Assembly (NCBI GenBank): GCA_009843785.1
Contig: VYCT01000066.1
Span: 1 to 35,608 of the forward strand
Length of the DNA: 35,608 nt
Direction: 5' to 3'
From: Candidatus Poribacteria bacterium
Lineage (GTDB): Bacteria; Poribacteria; WGA-4E; WGA-3G
Shown: positions 1 through 8,541 of the stretch, piece by piece
Layout: every line of letters begins with the position of its first letter
Numbering within the stretch: position 1 is the first letter of the stretch
Program-made: the position numbers and the translations under genes
Notes under the pieces: generated by a model
Database searches by the model: none
What the model was told of the DNA's origin: nothing
Seen by the model: the letters and a program-made list of their open reading frames with translations, nothing else

Positions 1-60
1 AGTGTTGGTTGTCTGAAGCAGGGTTTTCAGGATCATCCTTGTAATCATCGCGCGTCAAAA
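1..60. repeat. Possible dispersed-repeat fragment at window start
   Basis: No gene is visible before the promoter at 82. The stretch contains the small palindrome AGGATCATCCT near 29-39. Its style resembles short intergenic repeats of related genomes, but no second copy occurs in this window, so the call is tentative. Confidence 0.25.
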
Positions 61-81
61 CTTTACACATCCGCTATTTGG

Positions 82-110
82 TTGACATTTCAAAGGTTAT
101 CGACTATAAT
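82..110 (+). promoter_or_regulatory. Consensus sigma-70 promoter of the SDR gene
   Basis: TTGACA at 82-87 and TATAAT at 105-110 are separated by exactly 17 bases, a perfect match to the housekeeping promoter. Transcription should begin near 117, giving a leader of about 55 nt before the ATG at 172. The TTG at 82, which could be taken for an upstream start codon, is the -35 box itself. Confidence 0.8.
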
Positions 111-171
111 AGCAGCTATTAGGGCATTGCCCTCAAACCGTATTATACCAATAAAAGGACATAGAATTCTA

Positions 172-942
172 ATGGATTTAGGACTAAAGGATAAAGTAGT
201 CGTTGTGACAGGAGCGAGCCGCGGTATCGGACGCGCCATCGCACACGGATTCGCTGAAGAAGGCGCGCGATTGAGCATCTGCGGCAGAACCGAAGGGACA
301 CTCCAAAGTGTAACAGACGAACTCACCGCGAAAGGCGCAGAGGTTTTCGCCAAGCTCACAGATGTTACGGATACCGAACAAGTTGAAGCATTTATGGCAG
401 AAACAGTGGGAACCTACGGTAGAATCGATGTTGTCGTAAACAATGTCGGCGGCAGCCGATGGACCCCGCTGGAGGAGATTTCGGATACCGAGTGGCACGA
501 AATCCTTGATCTGAACTTAGTTTCTGCGGCGCGCGTTAACCGACTCGCGATCCCTGAAATGAAAAAGCAAGGAAGCGGTGTCATTCTGATGATAACCTCT
601 ATCTACGGCAGGGAAGGCGGTGGACACATTACGTATAACGCCGCCAAAGCCGCCGAAATCAGTATGACGAAGTCGTTGGCGAAAGAACTCGCACCGGACA
701 ATATCCGTGTGAATAGCGTCGCTCCCGGTTCAATCCTCTTTCCGGGTGGCGGTTGGGCACGGCGTATGGCGGCAGATCCGGAGGCGATGGAAGCTTTTGT
801 GAAAAGCGATATGCCCCTCGGCAGGTTCGGGAAACCAGAAGAAATCGCGAACGTCGTCGTTTTTCTTGCATCGGAACGTGCAAGCCTCGTAACAGGTGCT
901 TGTGTGAACGTTGATGGGTGTCAGACACACTCAAATATTTGA
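172..942 (+). CDS. SDR-family NAD(P)-dependent oxidoreductase
   Basis: This is a 256-residue classical short-chain dehydrogenase/reductase, which moves hydride between NAD(P) and an alcohol or ketone in the cytoplasm. The Rossmann nucleotide motif TGASRGIG is at residues 13-20, NNVGG (the NNAG equivalent) starts at 90, and the catalytic set is Ser143, Tyr155 and Lys159 (YNAAK). The C-terminal NVDGC box also fits the family, and the length is typical. The ATG at 172 is chosen because the reading frame extends upstream only through the -35 and -10 promoter boxes, and because AAGGA lies about 12 bases before this ATG. The substrate cannot be read from the sequence; many SDRs of this type are annotated as FabG-like or sugar dehydrogenases. 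It appears monocistronic, with a hairpin region downstream. Confidence 0.9.
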   Translation: MDLGLKDKVVVVTGASRGIGRAIAHGFAEEGARLSICGRTEGTLQSVTDELTAKGAEVFAKLTDVTDTEQVEAFMAETVGTYGRIDVVVNNVGGSRWTPLEEISDTEWHEILDLNLVSAARVNRLAIPEMKKQGSGVILMITSIYGREGGGHITYNAAKAAEISMTKSLAKELAPDNIRVNSVAPGSILFPGGGWARRMAADPEAMEAFVKSDMPLGRFGKPEEIANVVVFLASERASLVTGACVNVDGCQTHSNI

Positions 943-1215
943 CGTAGTTGGATAAATGATGCGTAGGTGCTCCGTCAAAATGACGGGGTTTCGGCGCGTC
1001 ATTTTGACGGATACGCCAAAATGACAGGGTTCAAAGTCTGTGTGGATCCAATAACTATCCAGTTCTGTCAATTGGCATGATGCTTGCGCCTTCACAATTA
1101 ACCCAAGTTGATACCTATCCTTCCGCGATTCAGACGATTAACACAAAAGACCCTCCTTCCACCCTTCCGTTTCTCTTTAGAAGATGAAAATTAAAGATCG
1201 TTTAAAATTTTTCCC
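943..1215. other. Intergenic region, no gene seen
   Basis: This spacer lies between the SDR and DUF1501 genes. It contains the palindromic hairpin at 971-1011 and then featureless sequence up to a promoter candidate at 1216. No coding potential or RNA gene was recognised. Confidence 0.6.
971..1011. repeat. 15-bp perfect inverted repeat, possible terminator or REP-like element
   Basis: Bases 971-985 and 997-1011 are perfect reverse complements around an 11-nt loop. Each arm contains the near-palindromic core CGTCAAAATGACG, and a third, partial copy (CAAAATGACAGG) follows at 1017-1028. There is no T-run after the stem, so an intrinsic terminator is possible but not typical; a repeat element is at least as likely. 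Confidence 0.6.
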
Positions 1216-1245
1216 TTGTTTATAAAGACACAAACATGGTAAAAT
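1216..1245 (+). promoter_or_regulatory. Candidate sigma-70 promoter of the DUF1501 gene
   Basis: TTGTTT at 1216-1221 and TAAAAT at 1240-1245 are separated by 18 bases. The -10 box is preceded by TGG, an extended -10 (TGn). The predicted start of transcription near 1252 leaves a leader of about 25 nt containing the GAGGAGG ribosome site. Confidence 0.5.
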
Positions 1246-1276
1246 GGTATAGACGAAATAATTGAGGAGGGTGGAT

Positions 1277-2587
1277 ATGGACACAAAATTGTGGGTTCCC
1301 GAATACGACACACCAGAATTATGGCATAAAGAGATCTCACGCCGCGGGTTTTTCAAGAGCGGTATCAGTAGTTTTCTGGGACTGATTGCAATGCAGCACT
1401 TCGGTTCCAGTAGTTTCGCGCAGCTTGAAGATGTAATACCGCGCGCAAAGCATTGTATCGTGCTTTTTATGAGTGGCGGTGCCAGCCAGCTAGATACATT
1501 TGATCCGAAACCCGGTACTAAAAATGGCGGCCCCTTCGCAGCAATTCCGACAAGTGCTACAGGTATACAGGTCTCCGAACACCTCCCGAATGTTGCTGAG
1601 CAGGCACACCATCTCTCTATTATCCGTTCCATGGTTTCGCGTGAAGGGAATCATGAACGCGCCCGCTACTTACTACATACAGGATATGCCCCCGGTGGAG
1701 CCGTCAGACATCCGACCCTCGGATCAATCACTTCTTACTATCTTGAAGACGCACTTTTGGATCTGCCGAGTTGTGTTAACATTAATTCGCCGACATACTC
1801 CGGCGGCTTTCTCGGTGCAACGCACGATCCGTTTGTCGTTAAAGATCCGATGAAACCTGTCGAAGATATCTCCTATCCAGCGCAGATGGACACACACCGT
1901 TTTCGTGAACGACTCAAGATGCTCAGAGCGATTGAGAAAGATTTCATCGCGAAACGGACGGGACGCAGCACAGAAGCACATGAAGCGATTTATAAGAAAG
2001 CAGATGAACTCATCAATTCCCCGAAAATAGACGCTTTCCGACTCGACGAAGAGCCAATCGCCATCCGCGAAGCGTATGGTATGAACAAATTCGGTCAAGG
2101 GTGTCTTATGGCACGACGACTTGTAGAGGCTGGGGTCAAATTTGTAGAAGTCGCATTAGATGGTTGGGATACACACCAAAACAACTTTGATCGGACAAAA
2201 GAACTTCTTGATAGCGTGGATCCAGCGTTCGCGATGCTCCTGAAAGACTTATCCGAGCGGGATCTCCTCGAAGATACTATTGTACTCTGGCTGGGTGAAT
2301 TCGGACGCACGCCGAGAATCAACGAAAACGATGGACGCGATCATCATACCAACGGTTGGTCGGCTGTCGTCGCAGGCGGTGGGACCCGGGGTGGACAGAT
2401 CGTCGGTGGTACCAATGAAGATGGTAGTGAAGTCGTTAGTGGTGCTGTCGGTGTACCTGATCTTTTTGCATCGCTCTGTTTCGCACTTGGTGTTGATGGG
2501 AATGAAGAAAATTATTCTCGCTCCGGGCGACCGATTCGAGTCGTCAACGATGGTTCGGTTATAGAGGAGTTGTTCAAGGCAATATAG
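1277..2587 (+). CDS. Tat-exported DUF1501 family protein (sulfatase-like fold)
   Basis: This 436-residue protein belongs to the DUF1501 family, common in Planctomycetes and Poribacteria, with an alkaline-phosphatase/sulfatase-like fold. A twin-arginine signal, SRRGFFKSG at residues 21-29, predicts folded export to the periplasm. Family landmarks are LFMSGGASQLDTFDPKP near the start of the mature domain, DGWDTH near 294, GEFGRTP at 340-346 and GRDHH near 354. The frame opens upstream at a TTG (1262), but that codon overlaps the strong GAGGAGG ribosome site at 1264-1270, so the ATG at 1277 is the start. DUF1501 genes usually sit next to a DUF1549/DUF1553 cytochrome gene; none is present here, so this is a stand-alone copy. 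The substrate is unknown. Confidence 0.9.
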   Translation: MDTKLWVPEYDTPELWHKEISRRGFFKSGISSFLGLIAMQHFGSSSFAQLEDVIPRAKHCIVLFMSGGASQLDTFDPKPGTKNGGPFAAIPTSATGIQVSEHLPNVAEQAHHLSIIRSMVSREGNHERARYLLHTGYAPGGAVRHPTLGSITSYYLEDALLDLPSCVNINSPTYSGGFLGATHDPFVVKDPMKPVEDISYPAQMDTHRFRERLKMLRAIEKDFIAKRTGRSTEAHEAIYKKADELINSPKIDAFRLDEEPIAIREAYGMNKFGQGCLMARRLVEAGVKFVEVALDGWDTHQNNFDRTKELLDSVDPAFAMLLKDLSERDLLEDTIVLWLGEFGRTPRINENDGRDHHTNGWSAVVAGGGTRGGQIVGGTNEDGSEVVSGAVGVPDLFASLCFALGVDGNEENYSRSGRPIRVVNDGSVIEELFKAI

Positions 2588-2704
2588 TTGTCAGTTGTCA
2601 GTACTCAGTTTTCAGTTAAAGAGGTTTGCTGTTACTTGCACAGTAAACTCAACTGCCACAAGAACCCTCTTAACCGATAACTGACAACTGGTAACTGGTA
2701 ACCA
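2588..2704. repeat. Heptamer hairpin element, copy 1
   Basis: The left arm is a run of 7-mers of the type NNNTCAG (TTGTCAG twice, TACTCAG, TTTTCAG). The right arm is the inverse type (CCGATAA, CTGACAA, CTGGTAA twice). Between them lies a core with AAAGAGG and, in the other direction, CCACAAG...CTCTTAA. It fills the whole gap between the DUF1501 gene and rsmD. Confidence 0.75.
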
Positions 2705-2710
2705 CTAAAC

Positions 2711-3316
2711 ATGAGAGTTATCGCTGGCACATTCAGAGGGAGACGTTTGGTTGCACCGAAGGGCAATCGTGTTGTCCGCCCTACTGCAGATCGCGTTAAA
2801 GAATCTATTTTCAGTATGCTGCGAGAACAGGTGATTGACGCGAATTTTCTCGACCTTTGTGCCGGTACAGGGAATGTGGGGATCGAAGCGTTGAGCCGTG
2901 GTGCGAAACATGTCACCTTTTTGGAGCGCGACCCGCGATGCATCCAGATGATAGAACAAAACCTTCGGATATGTGGACTTACGACTGAACCGCGCGCAGC
3001 TCGCAAACCAACTGATACAATATGTCTGCTCCGTCGCGATGCTGTGAAAGGGATTACGTATCTCCAGAAACAGGCTGCTGTGTTTGAGGTTATCTATTTT
3101 GATCCACCCTATGCCGTAGGTTTACAGGGCGGTTCAGAACTATACACCGCCTGTTTAGCGTTGCTGGCTGAGAATTCACTGCTCCACGCCACGGGTGTAT
3201 TGCTTGTTGAACATGCAAAGCAGTTTGTGATACCTGACAGCGTCGGAAGTTTGGCACGGAGTCGGCAGGCGAATTATGGGGATACGGTCGTATCATTTTA
3301 CCAAAGGAATTCGTAG
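2711..3316 (+). CDS. rsmD: 16S rRNA (guanine(966)-N2)-methyltransferase RsmD
   Basis: This 201-residue enzyme uses S-adenosylmethionine to methylate N2 of G966 in 16S rRNA during 30S assembly. It begins MRVIAGTFRGRRL, the usual RsmD opening. The motif for contact with rRNA and SAM, VRPTADRVKESIFS, follows at about residues 23-36, the SAM-binding DLCAGTGNVGIEALSRGA near 56, and the catalytic DPPY near 132. Length is normal for the family. Between the strand after LERD and the catalytic motif there are a few extra residues, as in many RsmD proteins. The repeat element before it leaves only six bases upstream of the ATG, so no clear ribosome site is visible. Confidence 0.93.
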   Translation: MRVIAGTFRGRRLVAPKGNRVVRPTADRVKESIFSMLREQVIDANFLDLCAGTGNVGIEALSRGAKHVTFLERDPRCIQMIEQNLRICGLTTEPRAARKPTDTICLLRRDAVKGITYLQKQAAVFEVIYFDPPYAVGLQGGSELYTACLALLAENSLLHATGVLLVEHAKQFVIPDSVGSLARSRQANYGDTVVSFYQRNS

Positions 3317-3387
3317 ATTTTTAAGCCGTATGTTATTTAGTATTAGAGGGTGATCTACCCTTTACGCACTGGGCATAGACATAAAAA

Positions 3388-4125
3388 ATGAAGATTTTGA
3401 ACCTCCAATCCGGAACCCCGTTTCAAATGGGCAAAGGCAAAAATTGGCGTGTCGTACATCCAGATATGGGATCTGTGCAGTTGACGCTGAACCATGGACT
3501 CCACGCTCCCGGTCAAGAATTTACACAGCACTATCATGACGCATCAGAGGACGCAATTGTCGTTTTAGAAGGTGGCGGTGCTATCCGACAGGGGAGTGTC
3601 TATACACCGATTGCTGCAGGCGATGTTATTTTTGTTCCCGCAGGCGAAGTCCACGGTACAGTCAATACCACGCCGAACAAAGCACGCTTGATTAGTTTCC
3701 AAGCGCCGCCGGATATGGCTCTCTACCGGGGCGAACGCGATACACCAGATGAAGCGCCAACGCCACAAGATGGGCATCGGAGCAACGTTCAGGTGCTTAA
3801 TATGGCACGGTGTGGACCGGTGTTCGGAAAAGCCGCTGATTGGCGAAGCGTCGTCTCACCGCAAAAAGGTTCTGTACATCTCTCCTTAGATTACATCTGT
3901 CTTGACAAGGGGCAACACTTTACGCATGAACCGATACATAGCGAATCAATTTATGTGCTAAAGGATGGATGTGCTGAAGTGAAGGAGAATAGTGGAGAGA
4001 CGCATACACTCGAACGATATGATGTCCTCTTCCTCTCCCCTGGGGACTCCTTTTCACTTTCACAGGCTGGGGATGAACAGACGGCAGTCATATCTTGTCG
4101 GGCAGTCGCCTCTTCCGGGAGTTGA
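3388..4125 (+). CDS. Double-cupin domain protein
   Basis: This 245-residue protein is built of two cupin beta-barrels. The first carries GQEFTQHYHDASEDAIVVLEGGG around residues 46-68, giving an HxH metal site and an acidic residue. The second has GQHFTHEPIHSESIYVLKDG around residues 173-192, with His, His and Glu/Ser in equivalent places. Both are followed by the second cupin motif (GDVIFVPAGEVHG in the first; DVLFLSPGDSF, without a terminal His, in the second). The second barrel therefore may have lost a metal ligand. Function is unknown; double cupins act as oxygenases, isomerases or sugar binders. There is no leader peptide, so it is probably cytoplasmic. The ATG at 3388 follows an A-rich stretch with no clear ribosome site. 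Confidence 0.8.
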   Translation: MKILNLQSGTPFQMGKGKNWRVVHPDMGSVQLTLNHGLHAPGQEFTQHYHDASEDAIVVLEGGGAIRQGSVYTPIAAGDVIFVPAGEVHGTVNTTPNKARLISFQAPPDMALYRGERDTPDEAPTPQDGHRSNVQVLNMARCGPVFGKAADWRSVVSPQKGSVHLSLDYICLDKGQHFTHEPIHSESIYVLKDGCAEVKENSGETHTLERYDVLFLSPGDSFSLSQAGDEQTAVISCRAVASSGS

Positions 4126-4235
4126 TGGCTTTCAGCACATTCGCTATGCTCGCTTTCAGCAATCGGCTTTCAGTAATCTGTTTGCAACTGCCACGCGCTC
4201 TACTGACGGCTGACGGCTGATGACTGACAGCCACG
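4116..4235. repeat. Heptamer hairpin element, copy 2
   Basis: The left part contains TTTCAG and CAATCGG units around 4130-4175. The right part is a run of CTGACGG, CTGACGG, CTGATGA and CTGACAG at about 4203-4230. The left edge overlaps the last few codons of the cupin gene. It resembles the copy at 15823-15969 most closely in unit sequence. Confidence 0.6.
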
Positions 4236-4255
4236 ATCAAAAAGGAAATTAATGG

Positions 4256-6739
4256 ATGAGACCAGATGATGTAGCAGTCTCACGGCAGGGGAACCTCGCT
4301 GTGATAAATCACAATAAATTTGAGATTAAATTTAACCTTTCAAAAGGAACTTGGGATTATGTTGATGAAAACGGTGACACAATTATCCGAAACGGGTGTG
4401 CACAGGTAACCCTCGACGATGGAACTGTTATCAAAACCGAAGACACTGGCACCCGCGAATTTAGGACCGAACTTCCCAAAACCGATGCTTTCGGTGATTA
4501 TCATCAGGTCCGTTTCTCACACGAGGCGACAGGTAAGGGCATTCGGATAAATACCTACCTCAATTGTTATAACGCGCATCCCGCTATACATCTCAAAGTT
4601 GGTGTTGAAAACCTAAAACCTGAACCGTTGCAACTTGACAGCGTGACAGTACTGGGTGTTTCTACAAATCGCGGTGCCGTTTTGCTCGGTACAACACCAG
4701 CGGAGTGCCACCTTTTTATTAATATGCCGCCCGTCTCCCCCGGTGTCAGTAAAAGACTCTATGACGGATTCCTTCTCAGCGAGACCGATGCTATGCATCC
4801 GAGCCATGATGGTGTACTTCACGATACACAGACTGGCAAGGCACTCGTCTTCGGTTTCTTGACTACTGAGAAGTGGTGGCCCCGGATTCAGGTCGGTTGT
4901 CAACACAATGGTGGAAAACGTTCACAATCGAGTGCGAAAAACAAAAAAACATCGGTATCAGGCGTTAACTCGTGGGCACTCTATCACCAGTGTGCGCAGC
5001 ACTGCGACGCTGGTGAGGAAATTCTCTCTGAAACTGTTTATATTAATTTTACAGGTGGTGCTCAGGCTGCCTACGAACACTATACGGCTCTCAGGGCGAA
5101 AAAAGGCGAACGCACGAATGTGCAATCTACGACGGCTCGCGATGAATCGTTTGCGGCGTGGTCTTTTTCTCATACATCAGGCCCCCTTGATCCCGATGCT
5201 ATATTAACCCAAACAGATGCACTCGCCGAGCACCCTCTGTTTCAACCCAACGCCCCGGGCGGTATCCGTTATATTCAACTTGACGCAGCGTCAGGATTAC
5301 AAAATCCAGAGACTGTCAACCAGATTCAAGCAAAAGGGTTTAAGGCAGGGCTCCAAGTTAATCTGTTCGGTCTCGCACTTGATTCGGAACTTGTACAGAA
5401 CCATCCAGACTATTGCATACAGGAGCAGCCTGCAACTCGCAGCGGAAGGAGACACCCCCGTAGACGCACTGCACACAACGGCTCCAAACCCGCAACAATC
5501 CATCTGCCAGACACCGGCAAAGAGGTCGCACTCTTGGACGTTTCGCATCCAGAAGTACAGGCACGTATTCGTGAACAGATTAAACACATGGTGAACGGTT
5601 GTGGCTATTCACTCATTAATGTAGACTTCACCGCTTATACAACGGGGCTTACCAACGCTTCACACAACTTGCGATGGCATGATGACAGCTTAACGGCAGT
5701 CCAACTTTATCGTCTCGCTGTTGAACTGCTAAGAGATACAATTAATGAGGTTCGCTTAGAAAACGAGCCACCAAAAGAGGACGTTTTTTTGGCAGGATAC
5801 AATGCTATTTCGGACCTTTGTGTGGGGAGTGTTGTTATCAACGCACCGCTCCTTAACGCACCCTTTGCCTCTGGGGGTACCTCCAACCGTGCAAGTGATC
5901 AGTGGCATCATCAACGGGGCACGAAGCATCGCTTAAGTAGATATGCAGCGTATCTACGAGAGCATAAAGTCCTCTGGAACCATCTTTTTGGCGAACTTGC
6001 TGTTGATGAACCACGACCTATCAATGAGGCAATCGCGGAGATGACTGCCGCCGCACTCAGTGGCGGTGCTGTGCTTTGCGCTGACCCAATCGCGACACTT
6101 ACGCCATTGCGGGCAGCGTACTTAGCAAAAATCTTCCCGCTTCTAAATGAAGCCGCGACTCCCGTGGATATTTATGACGAACCTTTCCCCAAAGTTTGGA
6201 GTCTACCTATTTCAACACCTCAGGAAACATGGTATCTCGCTGCAGTCTTCAATTGGAATGATCACGAAGACGATGTTTATTTTGAACTTGATGCGCTGGG
6301 TGTGCCTGAATCTAACGGGTTCCTTGTTCACGATTTCTGGATGCGTCAATACCTCGGCAAGGTTTCACAAAGCGTAAACTTGTTGAATATTCCGCCCCGT
6401 TCCGCGAAGCTGCTCTGTTTCCGTGAGGAGCAGGACATACCCCAATTGCTCGCAACCGATATTCACTATACACAAGGCAGTGCCGAGATCCTATCTGCCG
6501 GTTGGGATACTCACAGCCAAAGTTATCTACTCGTTTGCAAACCGCTGAGACAGGCTGAGGGGACATGCTTTATTCATGTGCCAGAGGGCTATCTACCCAT
6601 CAGTGTCGCAACTTACGGCAGCGGTTATGAATATAATTGGGACAGACCGATTTATCAGTTAAAGTTTACTGAGACGCAACCGGAGCAGTTAGTACACGCC
6701 AGCATCCACTTCGCAAAAACTTCCGGAGGCACCGTGTAA
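4256..6739 (+). CDS. Large clan GH-D-like (alpha-galactosidase-type) protein
   Basis: This 827-residue protein has a general plan like GH36/GH27 enzymes. An N-terminal beta-sandwich-like part (about 1-300) is followed by a barrel-like part and a C-terminal beta region. Resemblances to alpha-galactosidases are GFKAGLQVNLFGL...HPDY near 360-385 and LLDVSHPEVQARI near 425 followed by INVDF with Asp457, where those enzymes have the nucleophile (KWDxN). The region of the acid/base Asp could not be placed with confidence. There is a basic, Arg-rich stretch near 397-410 (SGRRHPRRRTAHNG) that looks inserted. No signal peptide is seen, so it would act in the cytoplasm. AAAGGAA precedes the ATG at 4256; another ATG at 4252 is out of frame and stops at once. 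The enzymatic role is an inference. Confidence 0.6.
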   Translation: MRPDDVAVSRQGNLAVINHNKFEIKFNLSKGTWDYVDENGDTIIRNGCAQVTLDDGTVIKTEDTGTREFRTELPKTDAFGDYHQVRFSHEATGKGIRINTYLNCYNAHPAIHLKVGVENLKPEPLQLDSVTVLGVSTNRGAVLLGTTPAECHLFINMPPVSPGVSKRLYDGFLLSETDAMHPSHDGVLHDTQTGKALVFGFLTTEKWWPRIQVGCQHNGGKRSQSSAKNKKTSVSGVNSWALYHQCAQHCDAGEEILSETVYINFTGGAQAAYEHYTALRAKKGERTNVQSTTARDESFAAWSFSHTSGPLDPDAILTQTDALAEHPLFQPNAPGGIRYIQLDAASGLQNPETVNQIQAKGFKAGLQVNLFGLALDSELVQNHPDYCIQEQPATRSGRRHPRRRTAHNGSKPATIHLPDTGKEVALLDVSHPEVQARIREQIKHMVNGCGYSLINVDFTAYTTGLTNASHNLRWHDDSLTAVQLYRLAVELLRDTINEVRLENEPPKEDVFLAGYNAISDLCVGSVVINAPLLNAPFASGGTSNRASDQWHHQRGTKHRLSRYAAYLREHKVLWNHLFGELAVDEPRPINEAIAEMTAAALSGGAVLCADPIATLTPLRAAYLAKIFPLLNEAATPVDIYDEPFPKVWSLPISTPQETWYLAAVFNWNDHEDDVYFELDALGVPESNGFLVHDFWMRQYLGKVSQSVNLLNIPPRSAKLLCFREEQDIPQLLATDIHYTQGSAEILSAGWDTHSQSYLLVCKPLRQAEGTCFIHVPEGYLPISVATYGSGYEYNWDRPIYQLKFTETQPEQLVHASIHFAKTSGGTV

Positions 6740-6763
6740 CTTCAGGAAAGTAGGGGGCAGAAC

Positions 6764-7396
6764 ATGAGCACTGTTCATACACAAATGCAAACCCTCAAAG
6801 CGCGCGCAAGCGTTTGTACGGCTTGTGACTTAGCAGAAACCCGTACAAATGTCGTTTTCGGTAGCGGAGATGCCACCGCGAAATTAGTGCTTGTTGCAGA
6901 GGGCCCCTCCGCTGCGGATAATCACACGACGCTGCCATTTTCAGGCCCTACTGGGAATTTACTTGATGAAGTATTGACAATAAATGATTTGACGCGCAGT
7001 GACATCTGGCTCACCAACATCATTAAGTGCCGGGCAGCGAGTCCTAAAGGCGGTGTGTTAAAAAATCGTCCACCGAAGGCATCAGAAATCAAGGCGTGCG
7101 CTAAATGGCTTGATGGTGAACTCACCTTAGTCCAACCTTCGGTGATTCTCTGTATGGGCGCGCCTGCGGCGAAAGTGCTGATTCGCCGAAGTTTCCGTAT
7201 CACGGAAGAGCGTGGCATCTGGTTTACGGATACCGAATATGCGCCTTTTACTATGGCAACATTTAACCCCGCGTACATCCTCAGACAAGAGGGTGAGGAT
7301 TTCACAGCGATGCGGCAAATCCTCGTTGATGACATTGCCGAAGCTGCACGGAAACTACAAGAAGCACCCGAAACACCGAGATTAACCCTTTTTTGA
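6764..7396 (+). CDS. Uracil-DNA glycosylase, family 4-like, with altered His motif
   Basis: This 210-residue protein removes uracil (or a related lesion) from DNA if it acts like its family. Four cysteines at 18, 21, 89 and 112 fit the [4Fe-4S] site of family 4 enzymes. AEGPSAAD (usual GEGPG-type motif 1), LPFSGPTGNLLDEVL and LTNIIKCRAASP follow the family order. The C-terminal motif normally reads HPSYLLR or HPAxLLR, but here it is NPAYILR with Asn168 in place of His, and motif 1 has Ala for the first Gly. Both could alter specificity or activity. A purine-rich ribosome site (AGGAAAG...GGGGG) precedes the ATG, 24 bases after the upstream gene, so co-transcription with that gene is likely. 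Confidence 0.82.
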   Translation: MSTVHTQMQTLKARASVCTACDLAETRTNVVFGSGDATAKLVLVAEGPSAADNHTTLPFSGPTGNLLDEVLTINDLTRSDIWLTNIIKCRAASPKGGVLKNRPPKASEIKACAKWLDGELTLVQPSVILCMGAPAAKVLIRRSFRITEERGIWFTDTEYAPFTMATFNPAYILRQEGEDFTAMRQILVDDIAEAARKLQEAPETPRLTLF

Positions 7397-7514
7397 ATAG
7401 CACTAAAGTTTGGACAATTTTAAGATGCCCAACAAAGGGGTCCAATCAGATGCCGCTTTCGTAGCATAGGAGACCGTTGGTTTCCCGTGTTCACATAGCA
7501 GATACTATTCAGAA

Positions 7515-8291
7515 TTATCTCCTTTGCTTAATTTTACCCCAAATTGTTGCAACTTTACCTACTGGATCAACGGCCAATGTCGCTTCTAAGCCGTTATCCA
7601 TGAGTGATTGGATATCGTCTTCCTCTAATGCAACATCGAAGAGGATCATTTCATCAAACATACCTTCCCACTCTCTACCGCCGCCGCTCCATGAACCGAT
7701 GCGTCCAGGTCCAAATTCGCCTGCCAAGGGACCCCATTTACCCTCTGCATCCAGTTCACCGTCAAAGTAGACACGAACCGATTCGTCGGTGCTGCTGTAG
7801 GCGACTGCAAGATGGAACCATTTATTCAAGATACCTTTATCTGCTGTAAAGTCTGAATCGGGCCAACCCGGGTGCCGAACAGGGTTGTTGGAGTGAATCG
7901 CCATCTCCATCTTATTATCCGGTCGGAATTGATAATGGACATACCCAGCTGCCCAACCGTCACGGTTAAAAAAACATCTCCACGCGCCAACTCTCCCTGT
8001 TGAATTGAACCATTTGATGAGCGTAAAGTCCTCGAGCGGTCCAATCTCAGGAACGGTGACCCAAGCGTCCTTTCCGTTGAGTTCTATAGCATTCCCGAAT
8101 TTACCTTTCACCCATTTCGCACCGCCGACAAGGTTACCGTCGTTATCGTTGCCAGATGCGTCTTTAGCCACTTTTCCGTTCGTTTCGTCAAACAACCATG
8201 CACCGACAATAGACTGCGGATCGATTTCAGCATTGCTGAACTGGGCAAACATGGAAACTACGATGATTAAACTGATTGTAAAGCGTACCAT
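7515..8291 (-). CDS. Secreted LamG-domain (concanavalin A-like) protein
   Basis: This 258-residue protein starts with a signal peptide (hydrophobic residues 5-18, probable cleavage after SNA at 21). A single LamG/concanavalin A-like jelly-roll domain follows: VGAWLFDETNG, DASGNDNDG, FGNAIELNGKDAWV, then WFHLAVAYSSTDESVRVYFDGE and GRIGSWSGGGREWEGMFDEMILFDVALEEDDI. These are the normal landmarks of the LamG_3 family. The tail (AVDPVGKVATIWGKIKQ) is a style I associate with Poribacteria. It probably binds carbohydrate or is a surface protein; no catalytic residues are evident. On the minus strand AGGAG precedes the ATG by 8 bases. It is the only minus-strand gene in the window and converges with the glycosylase gene. 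Confidence 0.85.
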   Translation of the reverse strand: MVRFTISLIIVVSMFAQFSNAEIDPQSIVGAWLFDETNGKVAKDASGNDNDGNLVGGAKWVKGKFGNAIELNGKDAWVTVPEIGPLEDFTLIKWFNSTGRVGAWRCFFNRDGWAAGYVHYQFRPDNKMEMAIHSNNPVRHPGWPDSDFTADKGILNKWFHLAVAYSSTDESVRVYFDGELDAEGKWGPLAGEFGPGRIGSWSGGGREWEGMFDEMILFDVALEEDDIQSLMDNGLEATLAVDPVGKVATIWGKIKQRR

Positions 8292-8353
8292 CTTTGTTCT
8301 CCTCTGCTTATCGGTTGTTAATTTTCTGAAGACTCAGGATATTCTTACGGTGG

Positions 8354-8382
8354 ATTGTAGCACAGATTGCCAGAAAACTGAA
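8354..8382 (-). promoter_or_regulatory. Candidate sigma-70 promoter of the LamG gene
   Basis: Read on the minus strand, TTCAGT (8377-8382) and TACAAT (8354-8359) are 17 bases apart, with TGC just before the -10 box (extended -10). It would start transcription near 8347, about 55 nt before the ATG at 8291. Confidence 0.5.
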
Positions 8383-8512
8383 CAAAATTCTGCTGATTTC
8401 ATCTGATTTGTTGTGTATACTGCGTCATATAACTGCATTGGGATGCCAATGAAAAAATACGAAGCGTTGCCTAAAATTTTTCCAAATTCTGTGAAAAAAT
8501 TGAAAAAAATGG

Positions 8513-8541
8513 TTGACAAACTTCTAAGAACATGTTATAAT
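8513..8541 (+). promoter_or_regulatory. Consensus sigma-70 promoter of the bc operon
   Basis: TTGACA at 8513-8518 and TATAAT at 8536-8541 are separated by 17 bases, with TGT before the -10 (extended -10). This is an ideal housekeeping promoter and points at the Rieske/cytochrome b genes. Transcription should begin near 8548, leaving an unusually long leader of about 210 nt. Confidence 0.85.

Noticed and set aside
82-171. An N-terminal extension of 30 residues on the SDR protein from TTG 82
   Set aside because: The frame is open, but the TTG is the -35 hexamer of a consensus promoter and the extension has no SDR-like features.
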